From the NCBI GenBank assembly GCA_947627785.1, contig CANQXC010000059.1, positions 1 through 5,412 on the forward strand: DNA of 5,412 bases, in the 5' to 3' direction. Below are positions 5,193 to 5,412 of this stretch, piece by piece. The notes under the pieces were generated by a model that saw nothing but the letters and a program-made list of their open reading frames with translations, was not told where the DNA came from and searched no databases. Positions within the stretch are counted from its first letter, which is position 1; every line of letters starts with the position of its first letter. The DNA is from an uncultured Clostridia bacterium. Its GTDB lineage: Bacteria > Bacillota > Clostridia > TANB77 > CAG-508. Made by a program: the position numbers and the translations under genes.

Positions 5193-5412
5193 TTGAATTT
5201 TATATTGTTAATAGTAAGTTCCATAATATATTTAAGTTATGGATTACATAATTGCATATATATTGTATTTAGTTTGTTAAGTAGTTACTTTGTAGCTAAA
5301 CATGTGAAAAATAGAAAATTGCTATTAGTAATAACAATCATTTTAAATACAGGAATATTAGTATTTGTTAAATTTTTACCTTATACTAACTTGAATTTGC
5401 TAGCTCCACTTG
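5193..5412 (+). CDS. MBOAT O-acyltransferase (AlgI/DltB type), N-terminal part cut by the window edge
   Basis: Only the first 73 residues are present, from a TTG start. The segment is strongly hydrophobic: MNFILLIVSSIIYLSYGL forms a first membrane helix, CIYIVFSLLSSYFVAKHV a second, and after a basic turn (KNRK, 39-42) LLLVITIILNTGILVFVKF a third. The order 'helix ending SYxxYLSYG, short helix ending in a basic RK loop, then L-N-x-G-x-L-x-F-x-K-F' is that of the AlgI/PatA/DltB group. The visible end, LNLLAPL, falls where that family continues with its PLGISF motif; the catalytic His would lie further right. Family members move acyl groups, usually acetyl, onto surface polysaccharides or teichoic acid, often with an SGNH/DHHW partner. 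It starts 16 nt after the transglutaminase-like gene, so it is very likely in the same operon. Confidence 0.72.
   Translation, partial: MNFILLIVSSIIYLSYGLHNCIYIVFSLLSSYFVAKHVKNRKLLLVITIILNTGILVFVKFLPYTNLNLLAPL

Overview
The window is strongly AT-rich. Coding codons mostly end in A or T, Shine-Dalgarno sites are strong, and promoters have the TTGNNN-17-TATAAT form. The protein families (Prs, the long Firmicutes-type PncB, a surface transglutaminase-like protein, an AlgI-type MBOAT) and a tandem Spo0A-like box point to a low-GC Bacillota of the class Clostridia, probably a spore-forming lineage. The species cannot be named from the sequence.

Left part (1-863): the C-terminal part of ribose-phosphate pyrophosphokinase (prs) runs in from the left edge. 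A clear sigma-A-type promoter follows its stop almost at once and drives a 93-residue single-pass membrane protein of unknown function. That gene ends at a good stem-loop terminator (759-791). A second, AT-rich perfect hairpin (822-857) separates it from the convergent gene on the minus strand.

Middle part (864-2631): nicotinate phosphoribosyltransferase (pncB, minus strand) makes nicotinate mononucleotide from nicotinate and PRPP. PRPP is the product of the Prs enzyme encoded at the left edge, although the two genes are not in one operon. A 328-bp divergent intergenic region follows. It holds a good pncB promoter, a leader of about 147 nt with a hexamer repeat and an 18-bp near-palindrome, and, facing right, an extended -10 promoter whose -35 is overlapped by two Spo0A-like boxes set exactly 10 bp apart.

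Right part (2632-5412): three closely spaced plus-strand genes look like one operon. They encode a small lipoprotein, a 662-residue membrane-anchored surface protein (polybasic cytoplasmic tail, one TM segment, five Ig-like modules, C-terminal transglutaminase-like Cys-His-Asp domain), and the N-terminus of an AlgI/DltB-type MBOAT O-acyltransferase cut by the right edge. This reads as an envelope-modification operon, possibly under sporulation or stationary-phase control. It is the most interesting part of the window. No mobile elements, CRISPR arrays, tRNAs or rRNAs were seen.
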